In this document: one piece after another, positions 45,611 to 56,126 of the stretch
How the letters are laid out: each line of letters begins with the position of its first letter
Position numbering within the stretch: the stretch's first letter is position 1
From: Moraxella sp. FZFQ2102
GTDB lineage: Bacteria; Pseudomonadota; Gammaproteobacteria; Pseudomonadales; Moraxellaceae
Length of the DNA stretch: 64,000 nt
Direction of reading: 5' to 3'
Assembly (NCBI RefSeq): GCF_024137865.1
Contig: NZ_CP099960.1
Coordinates: 1,860,001-1,924,000, forward strand
Position numbers and translations under genes: made by a program
The notes under the pieces: generated by a model
What the model was told of the DNA's origin: nothing
Database searches by the model: none
Seen by the model: only the letters and a program-made list of their open reading frames with translations

Positions 45611-46306
45611 ATGAATAATTTAGATAATCTAGTATTAATACAAAAAATCTTTGGATATCTTTCCGTCTCGCGAACTCAAAAATATCTAAACAATACAGCA
45701 ACGCCTGCCGGTGCATTTGCACTATATGAACTGAATGCCAAGCTGGGGGCTAGTCTGTGGACTGCGATACAATATTATGAAGTTGTGCTGCGTAATTTGG
45801 TTGATAGGGCATTGCCTTAATCTTTTTCGGAGAATTGGGTTGAAAATGCAGCATTCTTATCAATGATTAAGCAGCAAAAACGCGCAGCCATCGAAACGGC
45901 TGTAAAATATTGCACAAATGAATATGGTGCGTTTGATAAAAATGATGTGATTGCGTCACTAAGTCTGTCAATTTGGCTTGAAGTGGTGTCGCCGAAATTT
46001 TTAAATCAAATTTGGATAAAGCATATTGACGATGTATTTGTACACAAACCACAAGGGATGAGCGTTCGTGAATTTATCAGTGAGCTGCAGCAGCAATTTA
46101 AGCATATCAAAACTTTGAGAAATAGAATTGCGCATCACGAGCCAATTTATCATCTAAACATTCAAAAAATTATCGATGCAATTACCTTATTTCTAAAGGC
46201 GGCCGCGCCTGAATTATTGGTCATATGTAGGACGCATTTTCAAGCATCGCAAGATATTAAGCATCAAATCAAGGCACTGTTAAAGCAACAATATGCCAAA
46301 AAATAG
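45611..46306 (+). pseudogene. Abi-like protein gene interrupted by an in-frame TAA
   Basis: Two open pieces lie in the same frame, separated only by TAA at 45818-45820. The first starts MNNLDNLVLIQKIFGYLSVS and ends YYEVVLRNLVDRALP; the second begins SFSENWVENAAFL and contains the family hallmark KTLRNRIAHHEPI near its middle. Abi-like proteins (Abi_2/AbiD-AbiF type) cause abortive infection by phage in some bacteria; most are untested. The intact length would be 231 residues. There is no partner gene. The nonsense codon could be a mutation; slow readthrough cannot be excluded. It is AT-rich compared with pyrH, which suggests acquisition. AGGTGA lies 12 bases before the ATG, so the start is tentative. 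Confidence 0.78.
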
Positions 46307-46480
46307 GCAATGCCACTTTAGATGTGTCCAAATAATTTTGGTTAAATTTCTCACCACAAATCTCAGCCAACCCTATCAAAAATTTGCACTTCATGCTACA
46401 ATAAACGCAATTTGTCTAATAAACGGGTTGATTTATACGCTAATTATACGCTAAATCACCCATAGCCAGTCGGGGTCGAT

Positions 46481-47206
46481 ATGTCTGATAAAAATCCACA
46501 ATTTTCTCGTATTCTTCTAAAACTGTCGGGCGAAGCCTTAGCGGGCGGTCGCGGCATGGGTATTGATGCAGCGATCCTAGACCAAATGAGCTTGTCGATC
46601 GCGCATTTGCGTGGCTTGGGCGTGCAAGTCGGTATCGTCGTCGGCGGTGGTAACTTGTACCGCGGCAGCCAGCTGCAAAAAGAAGGCTTGGTGGGTCGCG
46701 TCACAGGCGATCAGATGGGTATGCTTGCCACGGTGATGAATGGTCTTGCCATGCGCGATGCCTTGGTGCGCCGTAATATCAAAACGCGTCTGATGTCAGC
46801 GATCGCCATCGACACGGTGGTGGAGTCGTACTCAAGCCGTGATGCCATCCGCCATCTGAATAATGGCGAAGTGTGTATTTTCGTTGCCGGTACGGGCAAT
46901 CCATTTTTCACCACCGACACCGCAGCGTGCTTGCGTGGTATCGAAATCGAAGCAGGTCTGATCCTAAAAGCCACCAAGGTTGATGGTGTGTATGATAAAG
47001 ATCCAACCACCAACGAAGACGCGGTGAAATTTGACAGTCTAAGCTTCGATGAAGTGCTTGAGAAAAAACTTGGCGTGATGGACTTGACCGCCATTGCATT
47101 ATGCCGTGAGCATAATGTCCCACTACAAGTATTTGACATGAATAAGCCAAACGCGCTATTGAATGTGGTGATGGGCGAAGCAGAAGGTACACGCGTTTAT
47201 CATTGA
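46481..47206 (+). CDS. pyrH: Uridylate kinase
   Basis: Phosphorylates UMP to UDP; hexameric in the cytoplasm. The 241-residue protein shows [39 protein letters not shown], and [20 protein letters not shown], all conserved in PyrH, and ends [16 protein letters not shown]. It is placed before frr, as in many gamma-proteobacteria, where they form part of the rpsB-tsf-pyrH-frr group. rpsB and tsf are not next to it here; an Abi-like remnant is upstream instead. Confidence 0.96.
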   Translation: MSDKNPQFSRILLKLSGEALAGGRGMGIDAAILDQMSLSIAHLRGLGVQVGIVVGGGNLYRGSQLQKEGLVGRVTGDQMGMLATVMNGLAMRDALVRRNIKTRLMSAIAIDTVVESYSSRDAIRHLNNGEVCIFVAGTGNPFFTTDTAACLRGIEIEAGLILKATKVDGVYDKDPTTNEDAVKFDSLSFDEVLEKKLGVMDLTAIALCREHNVPLQVFDMNKPNALLNVVMGEAEGTRVYH

Positions 47207-47314
47207 TGATATTTCTGATATTAAAGAAAAATTATCAAATAAATGATATTAAACTTAGAAAAAGTTGATACGAATTTTAAAACCCATTGTGTAAAAATTT
47301 TAAAGGAAAGTCCC

Positions 47315-47869
47315 ATGATTAATGACATCAAAAAAGATGGCGAAAGCCGTATGCAAAAATCAATCGAAGCACTAGAAGGTGCTTTTGGTAAGCTGCGTAC
47401 AGGCCGTGCGCATCCAGGTGTATTGGCAAGCGTGATGGTCAGCTACTACGGCTCAGACACACCACTGAATCAAGTAGCAAGCATCAATGTCGAAGATTCG
47501 CGCACGCTATTGGTACAGCCGTTTGACCGCTCAATGGTACAAGCGGTAGATAAGGCGATCCGTGAAGCTGATTTGGGTCTAAACCCAATGACCGCCGATG
47601 TCATCCGCGTACCGATGCCAGCTTTGACCGAAGAGACGCGCCGCGATATGCAAAAAATCGCTCGCCATGACGCTGAGCAAGCGCGTGTATCTGTGCGTAA
47701 TATCCGCCGTGATATGCTGGGTGATATTAAAGATTTGCTAAAAGAAAAAGAAATCTCAGAAGATGATGAATGCCGTGCAGCGGACGACATCCAAAAGATG
47801 ACGGATAAATTCATCGCTGCGATCGATTCTCGCCTAGAGAAAAAAGAAGCAGAGCTGATGGAAGTATAA
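47315..47869 (+). CDS. frr: Ribosome recycling factor
   Basis: A 184-residue protein that, with EF-G, splits the post-termination ribosome. The family marks are [80 protein letters not shown] and [34 protein letters not shown] sets the ATG at 47315; an in-frame upstream start lies in an AT-rich spacer without a site. Confidence 0.97.
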   Translation: MINDIKKDGESRMQKSIEALEGAFGKLRTGRAHPGVLASVMVSYYGSDTPLNQVASINVEDSRTLLVQPFDRSMVQAVDKAIREADLGLNPMTADVIRVPMPALTEETRRDMQKIARHDAEQARVSVRNIRRDMLGDIKDLLKEKEISEDDECRAADDIQKMTDKFIAAIDSRLEKKEAELMEV

Positions 47870-47883
47870 TCCAGTCATCACAG

Positions 47884-47914
47884 AACATGGGTGAAGATGG
47901 TCTTTGCCCATGTT
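47884..47914 (+). terminator. Hairpin between frr and uppS
   Basis: AACATGGG / CCCATGTT stem with a loop of about 14 bases, followed by TTATTCATTT. It may be a partial terminator separating pyrH-frr from uppS and the following genes. Confidence 0.5.
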
Positions 47915-48011
47915 TATTCATTTATCAAGCTGCTTGAAATGCTGTAAACCACAGCAGTAAGCAGGCGACAAAACAGACAGCGACACACAGCGAACAGTAA
48001 CAGCGAAGATT

Positions 48012-48773
48012 ATGACCACCACGCTTTTGCCACTGGCAACCACCCCTAAGCACATCGCCATCATTATGGATGGGAACAACCGCTATGGCAAAGCCCAAAA
48101 GCTTGCTGCAGGGGCAGGGCATATCGCAGGCAAAGATGCGCTTGATCCGATCGTTGAGCATTGCTTGGCGCGTGGCGTGCAGGTGCTGACGGTGTTTGCG
48201 TTTTCTAGCGAAAACTGGGCAAGACCTGCCAATGAAGTTGAGCTACTCATGCAGCTGCTTGAGCAGACGATTCACGAGCAGATGCCAAGAATGCACAAAT
48301 ACCGCATTCGCCTGCGTTTTATCGGTGATCGCAGTCAGTTATCACCACAGCTTGCCAAGCTTATGAGTGATGCTGAAGCGACGACGGCGCAGTTTGACGC
48401 GATGACTTTGGTGATTGCCATCAGCTATGGCGGGCAGTGGGATATCGCTAATGCAGCACAAAGCTTGGCGCGACAAGTAGTAGATGGCAGTATCAAGCCT
48501 GATGACATCACTGCTGAGTCGTTGGGTCAGGCGGTGCAGCTGGCAGATCTGTCTGCGGTGGATATGCTGATTCGCACAGGCGGTGAGTATCGCATTTCGA
48601 ATTTTTTGCTGTGGCAAGCGGCGTATGCTGAGCTATTTTTCACGCCGACATTGTGGCCGGAATTTACCCCTGATGAGCTTGATCGGATGATGCAGGATTT
48701 TGCCAATCGTGAACGCCGCTTTGGTATGACCAGTGAGCAAGTCCAAAGTGGCGCAGCACAGACAGCTGAATGA
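48012..48773 (+). CDS. uppS: Undecaprenyl diphosphate synthase
   Basis: Makes the C55 lipid carrier precursor for peptidoglycan and O-antigen. The 253-residue protein has IAIIMDGNNRYGKAQKLAAG (the more common motif reads MDGNGRWA), the substrate region LTVFAFSSENWARPANEVEL, and the C-terminal LIRTGGEYRISNFLLWQAAY. The length fits. The ribosome-binding site is weak. It begins the long envelope cluster through lpxA. Confidence 0.95.
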   Translation: MTTTLLPLATTPKHIAIIMDGNNRYGKAQKLAAGAGHIAGKDALDPIVEHCLARGVQVLTVFAFSSENWARPANEVELLMQLLEQTIHEQMPRMHKYRIRLRFIGDRSQLSPQLAKLMSDAEATTAQFDAMTLVIAISYGGQWDIANAAQSLARQVVDGSIKPDDITAESLGQAVQLADLSAVDMLIRTGGEYRISNFLLWQAAYAELFFTPTLWPEFTPDELDRMMQDFANRERRFGMTSEQVQSGAAQTAE

Positions 48774-48874
48774 TTGACTGATTTTGTATTTATCCAGTAA
48801 TTATCATACTGAATTTATCGACCAAACAGGTTATACATCAAACGATTACATATCAAACAAAGGCAACTTAAACC

Positions 48875-49723
48875 ATGTGGCAGCGTATCAAAACCGCAAT
48901 CGTGCTTGTGATCATCGTGGGTTTTGCACTCTTTGCAAGCTCGATGCCGATTTTCGTTCTGCCATTATTGGCGGTGGGTGTGCTGATTGCTGCGCATGAG
49001 TGGACGAAGCTGATGCCCAAGGTCAAATATCCTGCGCGTTTTATTTTGGCGGTGCTGCTTTTGACCATATTGTCGGTCTTTGTGCCGTGGACTTGGGTGG
49101 CTTGGTGGGCGGTATCGCTTGGTATTTGGGTAATGGCGACCGCGTGGGTGTTACAGTATCCGGCGCAAGAAAAATGGTACGGCAAGCGACTGGTATATAT
49201 GGGCGCGGTGATTTTGACCGCGGCGATTACCGCGATGTATGGACTGTGGCAGATGTCACCGTGGTGGCTGATGTATGTGTTTTTGCTTGTGTGGTGCGCA
49301 GACAGCGGCGCGTATTTCGTCGGTCGTAAACTGGGTAAACGCAAGCTTGCACCAAATGTATCGCCTAATAAAAGTATCGAAGGCTTGATCGGTGGCTTGG
49401 TGACAGCAGGGATTGTGACGGTGATTGTTGGTAATTATCTGCAGTTATCAGGCACGGCTCTGGCGTTGTTCTTATTATTATCCGCTGTGACTGTCTTGGC
49501 AAGTGTGCTGGGTGATTTGTTCGAATCCATGCTTAAGCGCCGCGCAGGCATTAAGGACTCAGGCAGTATCTTACCAGGGCATGGCGGTGTGCTAGATCGC
49601 ATCGATTCGCTGTTATCTGCCACGCCTGTGTTTGCCTTTGGTTTTTGGCTATTATTAAAGCTTGGCGTCTTTACCGAAGTGTGGATTAAGATGCACTTTG
49701 CCGCCATGCGCATTCCTTTTTAA
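48875..49723 (+). CDS. cdsA: Phosphatidate cytidylyltransferase
   Basis: An inner-membrane enzyme that makes CDP-diacylglycerol, the branch point of phospholipid synthesis. About seven to eight helices precede the CDP-alcohol signature near the C-terminus: KRRAGIKDSGSILPGHGGVL followed by DRIDSLLSATPVF. VWCADSGAYFVGRKLGKRKL is also family-typical. The 282 residues fit. CAAAGGCAACTTAAACC lies upstream of the ATG. Confidence 0.95.
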   Translation: MWQRIKTAIVLVIIVGFALFASSMPIFVLPLLAVGVLIAAHEWTKLMPKVKYPARFILAVLLLTILSVFVPWTWVAWWAVSLGIWVMATAWVLQYPAQEKWYGKRLVYMGAVILTAAITAMYGLWQMSPWWLMYVFLLVWCADSGAYFVGRKLGKRKLAPNVSPNKSIEGLIGGLVTAGIVTVIVGNYLQLSGTALALFLLLSAVTVLASVLGDLFESMLKRRAGIKDSGSILPGHGGVLDRIDSLLSATPVFAFGFWLLLKLGVFTEVWIKMHFAAMRIPF

Positions 49724-49753
49724 TTTGAAAAATTAGCATAACCATTCAATACA

Positions 49754-51001
49754 ATGACAAATCACACCACAACCCCACAAAATATCGCCGTGCTTGGCGC
49801 GACAGGCTCAATCGGTGACAGTACGCTTGCCATCATCAGACAGCATGCCGAGCGTTATCGCGTCTATGCGCTGTCAGGCTTTGGGCGTGTGGATAAATTG
49901 TTTGAATTGGCGTGTGAATTTCGTCCCGTCAAGGTCTGCACATCCGCGGAGAATCACGCGATTTTACAAGACAAACTTGCCAAACAAGGGTTTAACATCG
50001 AAGTGCTATCAGGCGATGACGGACTGGTGCAGATCGCCAGTGATGCACAGGTGGATACTGTGGTGGCTGCCATCGTTGGTGCAGCAGGCTTGTCATCGAC
50101 ATTGGCAGCGGCGCGTGCAGGTAAGCGAATTTTACTTGCCAATAAAGAATCGCTGGTGATGGCAGGCAGGCTTGTGATGAACGCAGCACGGCAGCATGGC
50201 GCGGTGATTTTGCCGATTGATTCTGAGCATAACGCCATTTATCAGTGTCTGCCACAAGCGGTGCAAGCGGATAATACCGCCATTCATCACGCCAAACATG
50301 GTATCAAGCAGCTGTGGCTGACGGCATCAGGTGGCGGGTTTTTGTACAAATCCATCGATGAGATGGCAGTGGCAACGGTCGCTGATGCGGTCAAGCATCC
50401 CAACTGGTCTATGGGGCAAAAAATCTCCATCGACTCAGCGACGATGATGAATAAAGGGCTTGAGCTGATCGAAGCATGTCATTTGTTTAATCTGAATGAA
50501 CAAGACATCCAAGTGGTGATTCACCCAAATAGCGTGGTACATTCACTGGTGGAATATACTGATGGCAGTTTCTTAGCGCAGCTTGGCAGTCCTGATATGC
50601 GCACACCGATTGCGCATGCATTAGCTTATCCTGAGCGCATCGATGCAGGCGTGGCGACACTTGATTTGTATCAGCTTGCGGATTTGAAATTTATCAAGCC
50701 TGATTTGGATAAATTTGTCGCGTTAAAGCTTGCGCGAGCGGCTGCCAAGCAAGGCACAGGCGCGTGCATTACGCTCAACGCCGCCAATGAAGTGGCGGTA
50801 GCGGCTTTTTTAAATGAACAAATTCGCCTAACCGACATCGCCAAAGTCGTGGAGCTGTGCTTACATGATACGCGCATCACATCGCAGTTTGGGCAAGATT
50901 TCAGCGATGAAAATCAAGGACTGGATCATATCATGGCGCTAGATCAGCTTGTGCGTGAAGTCGCTGAGCTTAAGATTGCTCAACTGGAGCAGTCAGCGTG
51001 A
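49754..51001 (+). CDS. dxr: 1-deoxy-D-xylulose 5-phosphate reductoisomerase
   Basis: First committed enzyme of the MEP isoprenoid pathway (also called ispC). The 415-residue protein has the NADPH site NIAVLGATGSIGDSTLAIIR, KRILLANKESLVMAGRLVM, the metal and substrate loop PIDSEHNAIYQCL, and KISIDSATMMNKGLELIEAC. The C-terminal four-helix part is complete. Its stop overlaps the GTG start of rseP by four bases (GTGA), so the two are translationally coupled. Confidence 0.97.
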   Translation: MTNHTTTPQNIAVLGATGSIGDSTLAIIRQHAERYRVYALSGFGRVDKLFELACEFRPVKVCTSAENHAILQDKLAKQGFNIEVLSGDDGLVQIASDAQVDTVVAAIVGAAGLSSTLAAARAGKRILLANKESLVMAGRLVMNAARQHGAVILPIDSEHNAIYQCLPQAVQADNTAIHHAKHGIKQLWLTASGGGFLYKSIDEMAVATVADAVKHPNWSMGQKISIDSATMMNKGLELIEACHLFNLNEQDIQVVIHPNSVVHSLVEYTDGSFLAQLGSPDMRTPIAHALAYPERIDAGVATLDLYQLADLKFIKPDLDKFVALKLARAAAKQGTGACITLNAANEVAVAAFLNEQIRLTDIAKVVELCLHDTRITSQFGQDFSDENQGLDHIMALDQLVREVAELKIAQLEQSA

Positions 51002-52374
51002 ATGCCTTGTACATGATACTTGCCGCCATCTGCGTGCTTGGACCGTTGGTGGCGCTGCATGAATTTGGGCATTATATCGTCGCGCGACTGTGCGGTGTGA
51101 AGGTGCTGACTTATTCGATTGGCTTTGGACCAAAATTATTCGGCTGGACAAGTCGCCGTTCTGGGATTGATTATCAAATCGCTGCCATTCCTTTGGGTGG
51201 CTATGTCAAGATGCTTGATGAGCGCGCTGAAGTTGTGCCAGATGAGCTAAAGTCGGTTGCATTTAATAACCAACACCCCCTAAAGAAAATCGCCATCGTC
51301 GCAGCAGGGCCTGTGATGAACTTCATCATCGCTATCAGCTTATTTTGGGTGCTGCTATTATTCCCAAGTGAGCAGCTTGCCACGCGCATTGGCAAGATCG
51401 TCACCGATTCACCTGCCCAAAGCAGCGGACTTGTCGTCGGTGATGAGATTGTCAGCATTGATGGGCGCGCTGTCAGCACTTGGCAGGATACCGCCTACGC
51501 GCTTGCCGATAGCATGGGCGAGAGCCGTAATATCGTGGTGGGCGTAGTGCGTGATGAGCAAGCCTTGACGCAGAATGTTGCTGTTGAGCGATTCATGCAG
51601 CCGACAGGTGAGCAGACGCAGACCCAAGACCCTTTGACAGCGCTAGGGATTTTGCCATATCAGCCCGTGATCGCACCTGTGGTAGGTGAAGTGGCGGCAG
51701 ACAGTGCGGCGGCATTGATGGGGCTACAAGTCGGAGATAGATTCGTCAGCATCGATGGTGTCGCGGTCAATGACTGGGTAAGTGCCACCGAGATTATCCG
51801 CAAAAGCCCTGAGAAGATGCTTGCCGTCGTCATCATTCGTGATGGCAAGCAGCTACCGATCAAGCTCATGCCACGCGGTATTAAGACGCGAGATGGCGTC
51901 ATCGGTCAGCTTGGTATCAAGCCACACATCGGCGATGAACAGCTGATTCCACCTGAATACATCAAGACCATCCAGTATTCGCCAGTCGAAGCGGTAGGCA
52001 AGGCATTTAGCCGCACCTATGAGCTGTCGGTGATGACGGTCAGCTCACTGGGCAAGATGATCACAGGGATGATTGGGCTTGATAATCTGTCAGGACCGAT
52101 CACCATCGCTGAAGTGTCCAAAGACAGCTTTGAGATGGGTTGGAAGCAGGTGCTATCGACGGCGGCGATGATTAGTCTAAGCCTAGCTGTGCTGAATCTA
52201 TTACCGATTCCTGTGCTTGATGGCGGGCATTTGATATTTTATACTTATGAGCTGATTCGCGGTAAGGCGATGTCAGAAACGGTGCAGGCGGTGGCGTTTC
52301 GCATGGGTGCGATATTGCTTTTATGTTTCATGGTGCTTGCAATTAGTAACGACATCATGCGTGTTTTTGGCTAA
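50998..52374 (+). CDS. rseP: Site-2 protease RseP
   Basis: An intramembrane zinc metalloprotease that cleaves anti-sigma factors and remnant signal peptides. The 458 residues hold HEFGHYIVARLCGVKVLTYS (HExxH) in the first helix, two PDZ domains (about residues 115-300, with SPAQSSGLVVGDEIVSIDGR and AALMGLQVGDRFVSIDG) and the second metal motif NLLPIPVLDGGHLIFYTYEL. The GTG start overlaps the dxr stop. It is followed, after about 200 bases, by bamA, as in most gamma-proteobacteria. Confidence 0.95.
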   Translation: MNALYMILAAICVLGPLVALHEFGHYIVARLCGVKVLTYSIGFGPKLFGWTSRRSGIDYQIAAIPLGGYVKMLDERAEVVPDELKSVAFNNQHPLKKIAIVAAGPVMNFIIAISLFWVLLLFPSEQLATRIGKIVTDSPAQSSGLVVGDEIVSIDGRAVSTWQDTAYALADSMGESRNIVVGVVRDEQALTQNVAVERFMQPTGEQTQTQDPLTALGILPYQPVIAPVVGEVAADSAAALMGLQVGDRFVSIDGVAVNDWVSATEIIRKSPEKMLAVVIIRDGKQLPIKLMPRGIKTRDGVIGQLGIKPHIGDEQLIPPEYIKTIQYSPVEAVGKAFSRTYELSVMTVSSLGKMITGMIGLDNLSGPITIAEVSKDSFEMGWKQVLSTAAMISLSLAVLNLLPIPVLDGGHLIFYTYELIRGKAMSETVQAVAFRMGAILLLCFMVLAISNDIMRVFG

Positions 52375-52579
52375 GCACTGTTTTTATGCTACAGTAAGAT
52401 TATTTTTTGTATATTTGCGTTTTTGTACTTGCCAAATGCGGCGTTTTCGCTTACCTTTAGTGTTTTATTATTCACATGAATGACAGATGCCTGCTGATCG
52501 CGCGTTATTTGGTGTTTGGTGGGCCGATTTATCCGAAAGGGATGAAGGCACTGATTTTTAATTTTAGTTGGATAGACTT

Positions 52580-55087
52580 ATGCGTAGTTCTTATTTTTCT
52601 GGCTTTGCTAAAACGGCCATCGCGACCGCTGTTGTGATGGTGATGAGTGCACAAGCAAAAGCTGACTTCGTTGCCAATGACATTGCCATCGATGGCTTGC
52701 AACGCGTGACGATCGAAAGCTTGCAAACCACTTTGCCGATTCGCATGGGGCAGACCGTCACTGATGAACAGCTTGCCCAGAGCATCCGCGCCTTGTACGC
52801 GACTGGTAATTTCAGCGATGTGCAAGCTGATGTCAATGGCGATCAAGTGGTGTTTCGCGTGACCGAGCGCCCAACCATCGCTGAGCTTAATTTTGATGGC
52901 AACCGTCTGATTCCAAAAGACGCCCTTGAACAAGGTCTAAAATCAAGCGGCTTGGTCGTCGGTGGTGTATTAAAGCAAGCCACCATTCACGCGATCAAAA
53001 ACGAGCTTGAAAACCAATACGCCAGCCAAGGCTATTACAACACTGAAATCAATGTCAAACAAACCGAGCTAGATGGCAACCGCGTCAAGCTGGATCTTGA
53101 GTTCGTCGAAGGTAAGCGCGCACGCGTCGTGGATATCAATATCATTGGCAATGAGCATTTTAGCGATGACGATCTGCGCCAAGAGTTTATCCTAAAAGAC
53201 GGTTCATGGAATCCGCTGTCACGCTCTGACCGCTACACCCAAGAAAAAATGGCAGCCAGTATCGAGAAGCTGCGCGCCAAATACTTGAACGATGGCTTTG
53301 TGCGCTTCACCATCAATGACGCCAATCTGAACATCGATGAAGAAAAAGAAAAAGTTTTTATCGAAGTGGCAGTGACTGAAGGTGAGCAGTATAAGTTTGG
53401 TAAAGCAAGCTTTGCTGGCGAGACCACTTATCCAATCTCAGAGCTTAATGAGTTGGTCGCCTTTAAAGAAGGGGATACTTATTCACAAGCCAAGATGGAT
53501 GAGACCAGTACCGCCATCGCCAATAAATTCGGTGATGATGGCTACTACTATGCTCAAATCCGTCCAGTAAGCCGCATCAATGATGCCACGCGCACTGTGG
53601 ATATCGATTATTATGTCGATCCTGTGCGTCCTGTGTATGTACGCCGTATCAACTTCAGCGGCAACCACAAGACCAAAGATGAAGTCTTGCGCCGTGAGAT
53701 GCGTCAGCTAGAAGGTGCATTGGCATCGAACCAAAAAATTCAGCTGTCGCGCGCGCGTCTGTTGCGTACAGGCTTTTTCAAAAATGTCGTCGTCGATACA
53801 CAGCCAGTACCGAACTCACCTGATCAAATCGATGTCAATTTCGTCGTCGAAGAACAGCCATCAGGCTCATCGACCATCGCCGCTGGCTATTCACAAAGTG
53901 GCGGTATGACATTCCAGTTCGATGTATCTCAAAATAACTTCATGGGTACAGGTAATCGTGTCTCAGCAGGTCTGTCGCGTTCAGAGACACGCGACTCGTA
54001 CAATCTGTCGATGACCGATCCGTATTTCACGGTCAATGGCGTTTCACAGACCATCGGTGCATACTATCGTAAGACCAAATATGATCCAAAAAACCTAAGT
54101 AACTATGTACTAGACTCCTATGGCGGTAACCTAACTTATGGATATCCAATTGATGAAAATCAGCGCATTAGCGGCGGTCTGAATATTGATAATGTCAAGG
54201 TGCAGGGTAGTGTTAGAATGGGCTTGAGTAATGTTGTAAGCCTATTGGAAGATGGCGGCACGGCATATGGGGGTTATATGTCTAAAAACGCATCACCTTA
54301 TAAGGAAGGTGACTTTGTGCACCAAAACTTTGAGAATACGTATAATACATACAATGCTATACTAGGTTGGTCTTACTCAAGTTTAGATCGTCCTGTGTTC
54401 CCAACTGAGGGTCAAAGCCATAATGTGGATTTAACTTTGGGCTTTGGTGATAAGACCTATCAAAAACTGGTTTATACCGGTAACTACTATAAGCCACTTT
54501 ATAAAGGGTCTATCTTGCGTGGCTATGCTAAGCTTGGCTATGGTAATGATTTACCATTTTATGAAAACTTCTATGCCGGTGGTTATGGCTCGGTGCGTGG
54601 TTATGACCAATCAAGTTTAGGGCCATTATCGCAAGAATATGTGAATGTACAAGCTGCTGCATATGCGTTGAAAAATAGCGTTGGCGGTGATAATGCCCAA
54701 GCAATTTTGGATGGTACAACCAGTTTCCGTGGTCAAGAAGTTGGCGGTAATGCCTTGGCAACTTTCGGTGCTGAGCTGATTTTACCAATGCCGTTTAAGG
54801 GTGATTGGGCGGATCAAGTGCGTCCAGTGGTGTTTGTCGAAGGCGGTCAAGTCTTTGATACCACTGATCACAAAGATCAAGTCATTGACCTAAAAACCAT
54901 TAACCCAAATCTAACTGGTCAAGCTAAGCTGATGAGAAGCGACAATGAGCTGCGTTATAGTGCAGGTGTTGGTGTGACTTGGTACACCGCCATCGGCCCG
55001 ATCTCGATCAGCTATGCTAAGCCGCTGAACGCCAAAGAATACGACGAAACTGACAACATTCAGTTCCAAATCGGTAGTATCTTCTGA
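52580..55087 (+). CDS. bamA: Outer-membrane protein assembly factor BamA
   Basis: Core of the BAM machine, which folds barrel proteins into the outer membrane. The 835-residue protein has a signal peptide ([20 protein letters not shown]), five POTRA domains (to about residue 425) and a 16-strand barrel ending in phenylalanine (FQIGSIF). The loop-6 motif [13 protein letters not shown] is present. It is slightly longer than E. coli BamA (810). The ATG at 52580 has TTGGATAGACTT upstream. The segment about 54080-54780, covering surface loops, is more AT-rich than the POTRA part. The stop overlaps the lpxD start by one base (TGATG), with no skp between them. Confidence 0.96.
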   Translation: MRSSYFSGFAKTAIATAVVMVMSAQAKADFVANDIAIDGLQRVTIESLQTTLPIRMGQTVTDEQLAQSIRALYATGNFSDVQADVNGDQVVFRVTERPTIAELNFDGNRLIPKDALEQGLKSSGLVVGGVLKQATIHAIKNELENQYASQGYYNTEINVKQTELDGNRVKLDLEFVEGKRARVVDINIIGNEHFSDDDLRQEFILKDGSWNPLSRSDRYTQEKMAASIEKLRAKYLNDGFVRFTINDANLNIDEEKEKVFIEVAVTEGEQYKFGKASFAGETTYPISELNELVAFKEGDTYSQAKMDETSTAIANKFGDDGYYYAQIRPVSRINDATRTVDIDYYVDPVRPVYVRRINFSGNHKTKDEVLRREMRQLEGALASNQKIQLSRARLLRTGFFKNVVVDTQPVPNSPDQIDVNFVVEEQPSGSSTIAAGYSQSGGMTFQFDVSQNNFMGTGNRVSAGLSRSETRDSYNLSMTDPYFTVNGVSQTIGAYYRKTKYDPKNLSNYVLDSYGGNLTYGYPIDENQRISGGLNIDNVKVQGSVRMGLSNVVSLLEDGGTAYGGYMSKNASPYKEGDFVHQNFENTYNTYNAILGWSYSSLDRPVFPTEGQSHNVDLTLGFGDKTYQKLVYTGNYYKPLYKGSILRGYAKLGYGNDLPFYENFYAGGYGSVRGYDQSSLGPLSQEYVNVQAAAYALKNSVGGDNAQAILDGTTSFRGQEVGGNALATFGAELILPMPFKGDWADQVRPVVFVEGGQVFDTTDHKDQVIDLKTINPNLTGQAKLMRSDNELRYSAGVGVTWYTAIGPISISYAKPLNAKEYDETDNIQFQIGSIF

Positions 55088-56100
55088 TGGTAACATTAGC
55101 TACGATCATTGACGCGATTGAGCATCGTCAAGCGGTGCTCAATAAAGATCAGCTTGATTTGACACATGAGCTGACAGGCGTTGCCAATTTAGCCACTGCC
55201 AATGCATCGCAGTTGGCTTTTTTGGCGCAGGCCAAATATTTGCCTGAGCTTGTTGGTTCGCAAGCAGGCGTGGTGCTGATCTCTGAGAAATTCGCCACCG
55301 CCGATGAAGCCATGCGGACTGACGCCATTAAGGTGGTGGTCAAAGATGCATATTTGGCGTATGCGTGCGCAAGTGTGCTATTTGCACCAAGTATCTCGCC
55401 AAGCATCGCACCGACAGCGCAGATCGCTGCATCTGCCATGGTCGGTGAGCGTGTCAGTATCGGTCATTATGCGGTGATCGGTGAAGGCGCAGTCATCGCC
55501 GATGGTGTGAGTCTCGGTGCGCACGCTGTGATCGCCGATGGTGCGATCATCGGCGCTGATAGCATGATCGCAAGCCATGTATTTATCGGTCATGGCTGTG
55601 TCTTGGGCGCACGCGTGCGTGTGCATAGTCATGCCAGTATCGGTTCAGAAGGCTTTGGCTTTGCCCCTGCGGTATCGGCAGATGGCTTACAGTGGCAGCG
55701 TATCACGCAGCTGGGTCGTGTAATCATCGGCGATGATGTGCGTATCGGTAGTAGTACCTGTATCGATCGCGGTGCGGTCGAAGATACTGTCATCGGCGAT
55801 CATGTCATCATCGATAATCTGGTGCAGATCGCGCACAATGTCCGTATCGGTCGCGGTACAGCCATCGCCGCCAAAGCAGGTATCGCAGGCTCGACCACCA
55901 TTGGCAGTAACTGTATCATCGGTGGTGCAGTTGGTATCAATGGACACCTAACCATCGCTGATGGCGTAACTTTCACAGGCATGGCAATGGTCATCGGTGA
56001 TGTCACTGAAGCAGGTACTTATTCATCAGGTACAGTCGCTATGCCACAAGCCAAATGGCGCCGCGCCGCTGTCAAATTCCGCCAAATGGGCGAAAAATAA
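55087..56100 (+). CDS. lpxD: UDP-3-O-acylglucosamine N-acyltransferase
   Basis: Third acyltransferase step of lipid A synthesis: adds the N-linked hydroxyacyl chain. The 337-residue protein has an N-terminal uridine-binding domain and a long left-handed beta-helix of hexapeptide repeats (such as [20 protein letters not shown]). The catalytic histidine region is [40 protein letters not shown] is a family hallmark. It is translationally coupled to bamA. Confidence 0.96.
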   Translation: MVTLATIIDAIEHRQAVLNKDQLDLTHELTGVANLATANASQLAFLAQAKYLPELVGSQAGVVLISEKFATADEAMRTDAIKVVVKDAYLAYACASVLFAPSISPSIAPTAQIAASAMVGERVSIGHYAVIGEGAVIADGVSLGAHAVIADGAIIGADSMIASHVFIGHGCVLGARVRVHSHASIGSEGFGFAPAVSADGLQWQRITQLGRVIIGDDVRIGSSTCIDRGAVEDTVIGDHVIIDNLVQIAHNVRIGRGTAIAAKAGIAGSTTIGSNCIIGGAVGINGHLTIADGVTFTGMAMVIGDVTEAGTYSSGTVAMPQAKWRRAAVKFRQMGEK

Positions 56101-56126
56101 TTTATCTTTCATAGGAAAATCACAGT

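Noticed and set aside
47884..47914. True transcription stop between frr and uppS
   Set aside because: The hairpin has no proper T run, so I list it with low confidence and do not split the cluster on it.
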